From Trueperaceae bacterium (GTDB lineage Bacteria > Deinococcota > Deinococci > Deinococcales > Trueperaceae): a stretch of 64,000 nucleotides of DNA. The position numbers were made by a program, and so were the translations under genes. The notes beneath the pieces were generated by a model, which saw nothing but the letters and a program-made list of their open reading frames with translations, was not told the DNA's origin and did not search any database. The stretch is from contig DASVCN010000002.1 in assembly GCA_036381595.1 (NCBI GenBank), forward strand, positions 1 to 64,000, read 5' to 3'. This document shows positions 63,687-64,000 of the stretch, in pieces; the first letter of the stretch is position 1, and every line of letters begins with the position of its first letter.

Positions 63687-63751
63687 TACGGGGGTAGCGG
63701 GACCACCTGAATGAGATTGAGCCGGCACGGGGGCGCCGGCTCTTCTCTTTT
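63687..63751 (+). ncRNA. Candidate short structured RNA
   Basis: A promoter-like element, a short CTAC-GGGG-GTAG hairpin near the 5' end, and an intrinsic terminator bracket ~65 bases without an open frame. The segment GGGGGTAGCGGGACCACC is loosely reminiscent of the 3' part of a c-di-GMP-I aptamer, but the 5' half of that aptamer is missing, so I do not assign it to a class. Confidence 0.3.
63719..63751 (+). terminator. Intrinsic terminator after hxlR
   Basis: Perfect 8-bp stem GAGCCGGC / GCCGGCTC with an 8-base loop, followed at once by TTCTCTTTT. The best-formed rho-independent terminator in the window. A third GCCGGC copy (63752-63757) follows the T tract and could pair alternatively. 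It stops transcripts from hxlR before the membrane gene at 63811. Confidence 0.88.
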
Positions 63752-63810
63752 GCCGGCTCGACCGAACTGGTATCATTCCCGACAATCCAATTGCGGACCG
63801 GTCCCCGAAC

Positions 63811-64000
63811 TTGCCAGAGAATCTCTCAACACTACTAAAAATCCACCAGAAGCCGCGCGGCGGCGGTCTGGCTCTGGCCATCGCCCTCATCGCCGTCCTG
63901 TTGGGCCTGACGACACTGGTCGTCTACTCGAGCGGCGGCACCAGTCAGGCCTACCTCCACCTCGCCTACCTGCCCATCATCCTCGCAGGGTTCCTCTTCC
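63811..64000 (+). CDS. Membrane sensor-like protein (partial, N terminus only)
   Basis: The frame from TTG 63811 runs off the window with ~63 residues: MPENLSTLLKIHQKPRGGG, then a membrane helix (LALAIALIAVLLGLTTLVVY) and a second hydrophobic segment (YLHLAYLPIILAGFLF) like the multi-helix input domains of membrane-bound diguanylate cyclases and sensor kinases. TATCAT (63771-63776) may be its -10. The start is uncertain: no ATG, GTG or ribosome site is visible in this frame, and an upstream ATT at 63775 is possible. Function cannot be assigned from this part. Confidence 0.6.
   Translation, partial: MPENLSTLLKIHQKPRGGGLALAIALIAVLLGLTTLVVYSSGGTSQAYLHLAYLPIILAGFLF

Noticed and set aside
63660-63720. 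Cyclic di-GMP-I (GEMM) riboswitch before the last gene
   Set aside because: Only a GGTAGCGGG-like 3' segment resembles the class; the conserved 5' half with its GGGCAAACC and CGCAAAGCC parts is absent. Kept as an unassigned candidate RNA.

Overview
The window is high-GC bacterial chromosome, densely coding, with no prophage, insertion sequence, CRISPR array or tRNA that I could find. I infer a member of the Deinococcota, probably near Truepera. The evidence is: at least 17 genes have a TAnnnT -10 element 5-8 bases upstream of the start codon and no Shine-Dalgarno (leaderless transcripts, known to be abundant in Deinococcus); the 16S rRNA 5' end has the GGAGAGTTT form; and the gene set fits (homodimeric pyruvate dehydrogenase E1 with a one-lipoyl E2, DUF3084 next to lptB, MgtE, TerC proteins). 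This is inference from content, not from a database search.

Layout. 1-282: the first ~14 bases of a 16S rRNA gene leave the window on the minus strand, with a near-consensus promoter (TTGACA, 18 bp, CATAAT) and leader hairpins. 283-9664: Nif3-like protein, tmk, glutamine cyclotransferase lipoprotein, FmdB-like protein, gpsA, an ABC-2 exporter and full-length metH. 9789-24859: membrane and housekeeping genes (CPBP protease, TerC, MetF-like reductase, M32 carboxypeptidase, MFS, panE, GGDEF protein, PAQR protein, sulfurtransferase, RNA methyltransferase, mscL, DUF3084, lptB, an AAA ATPase and an AAC(3)-like enzyme). 25021-28758: a DNA-repair pair, UdgX-type uracil-DNA glycosylase divergent from a DnaE-type polymerase. 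28805-38256: pyruvate dehydrogenase genes, a glycogen-debranching-type glucosidase, a second TerC gene behind a yybP-ykoY (Mn2+) riboswitch, MTA/SAH nucleosidase and HU. 38525-47947: MgtE, succinate-semialdehyde dehydrogenase, amidase, a GntR-DRE-TIM pair and a flavin monooxygenase.

47978-57810 is one long minus-strand carbohydrate operon: LacI regulator, solute-binding protein, two permeases, a glycoside hydrolase, an MDR dehydrogenase, a Gfo/Idh/MocA oxidoreductase and a GH4 glycosidase, most genes overlapping by about 4 bases. A perfect GTAAACGTTTAC operator lies upstream of lacI. The permeases are unusual: the MalF-like one carries a ~120-residue extracytoplasmic insert resembling a DUF11/Ig-like domain, and the MalG-like one has four extra N-terminal membrane segments.

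58042-64000: a secreted protein, the SRAP/YedK abasic-site protein, an aldo/keto reductase, and a probable quinone-stress module. An HxlR/DUF24 repressor with an N-terminal Cys (as in YodB/CatR) is divergent from doxX, a ring-cleaving dioxygenase and wrbA, and two 15-bp direct repeats cover the intergenic promoters. The window ends inside a membrane sensor-like gene preceded by a strong terminator and a possible small RNA.

Working together: metH, the MetF-like reductase and mtnN belong to the methionine/SAM cycle; UdgX and YedK both form covalent links to damaged DNA; the carbohydrate operon couples import, hydrolysis and NAD-dependent oxidation of an unknown glycoside.
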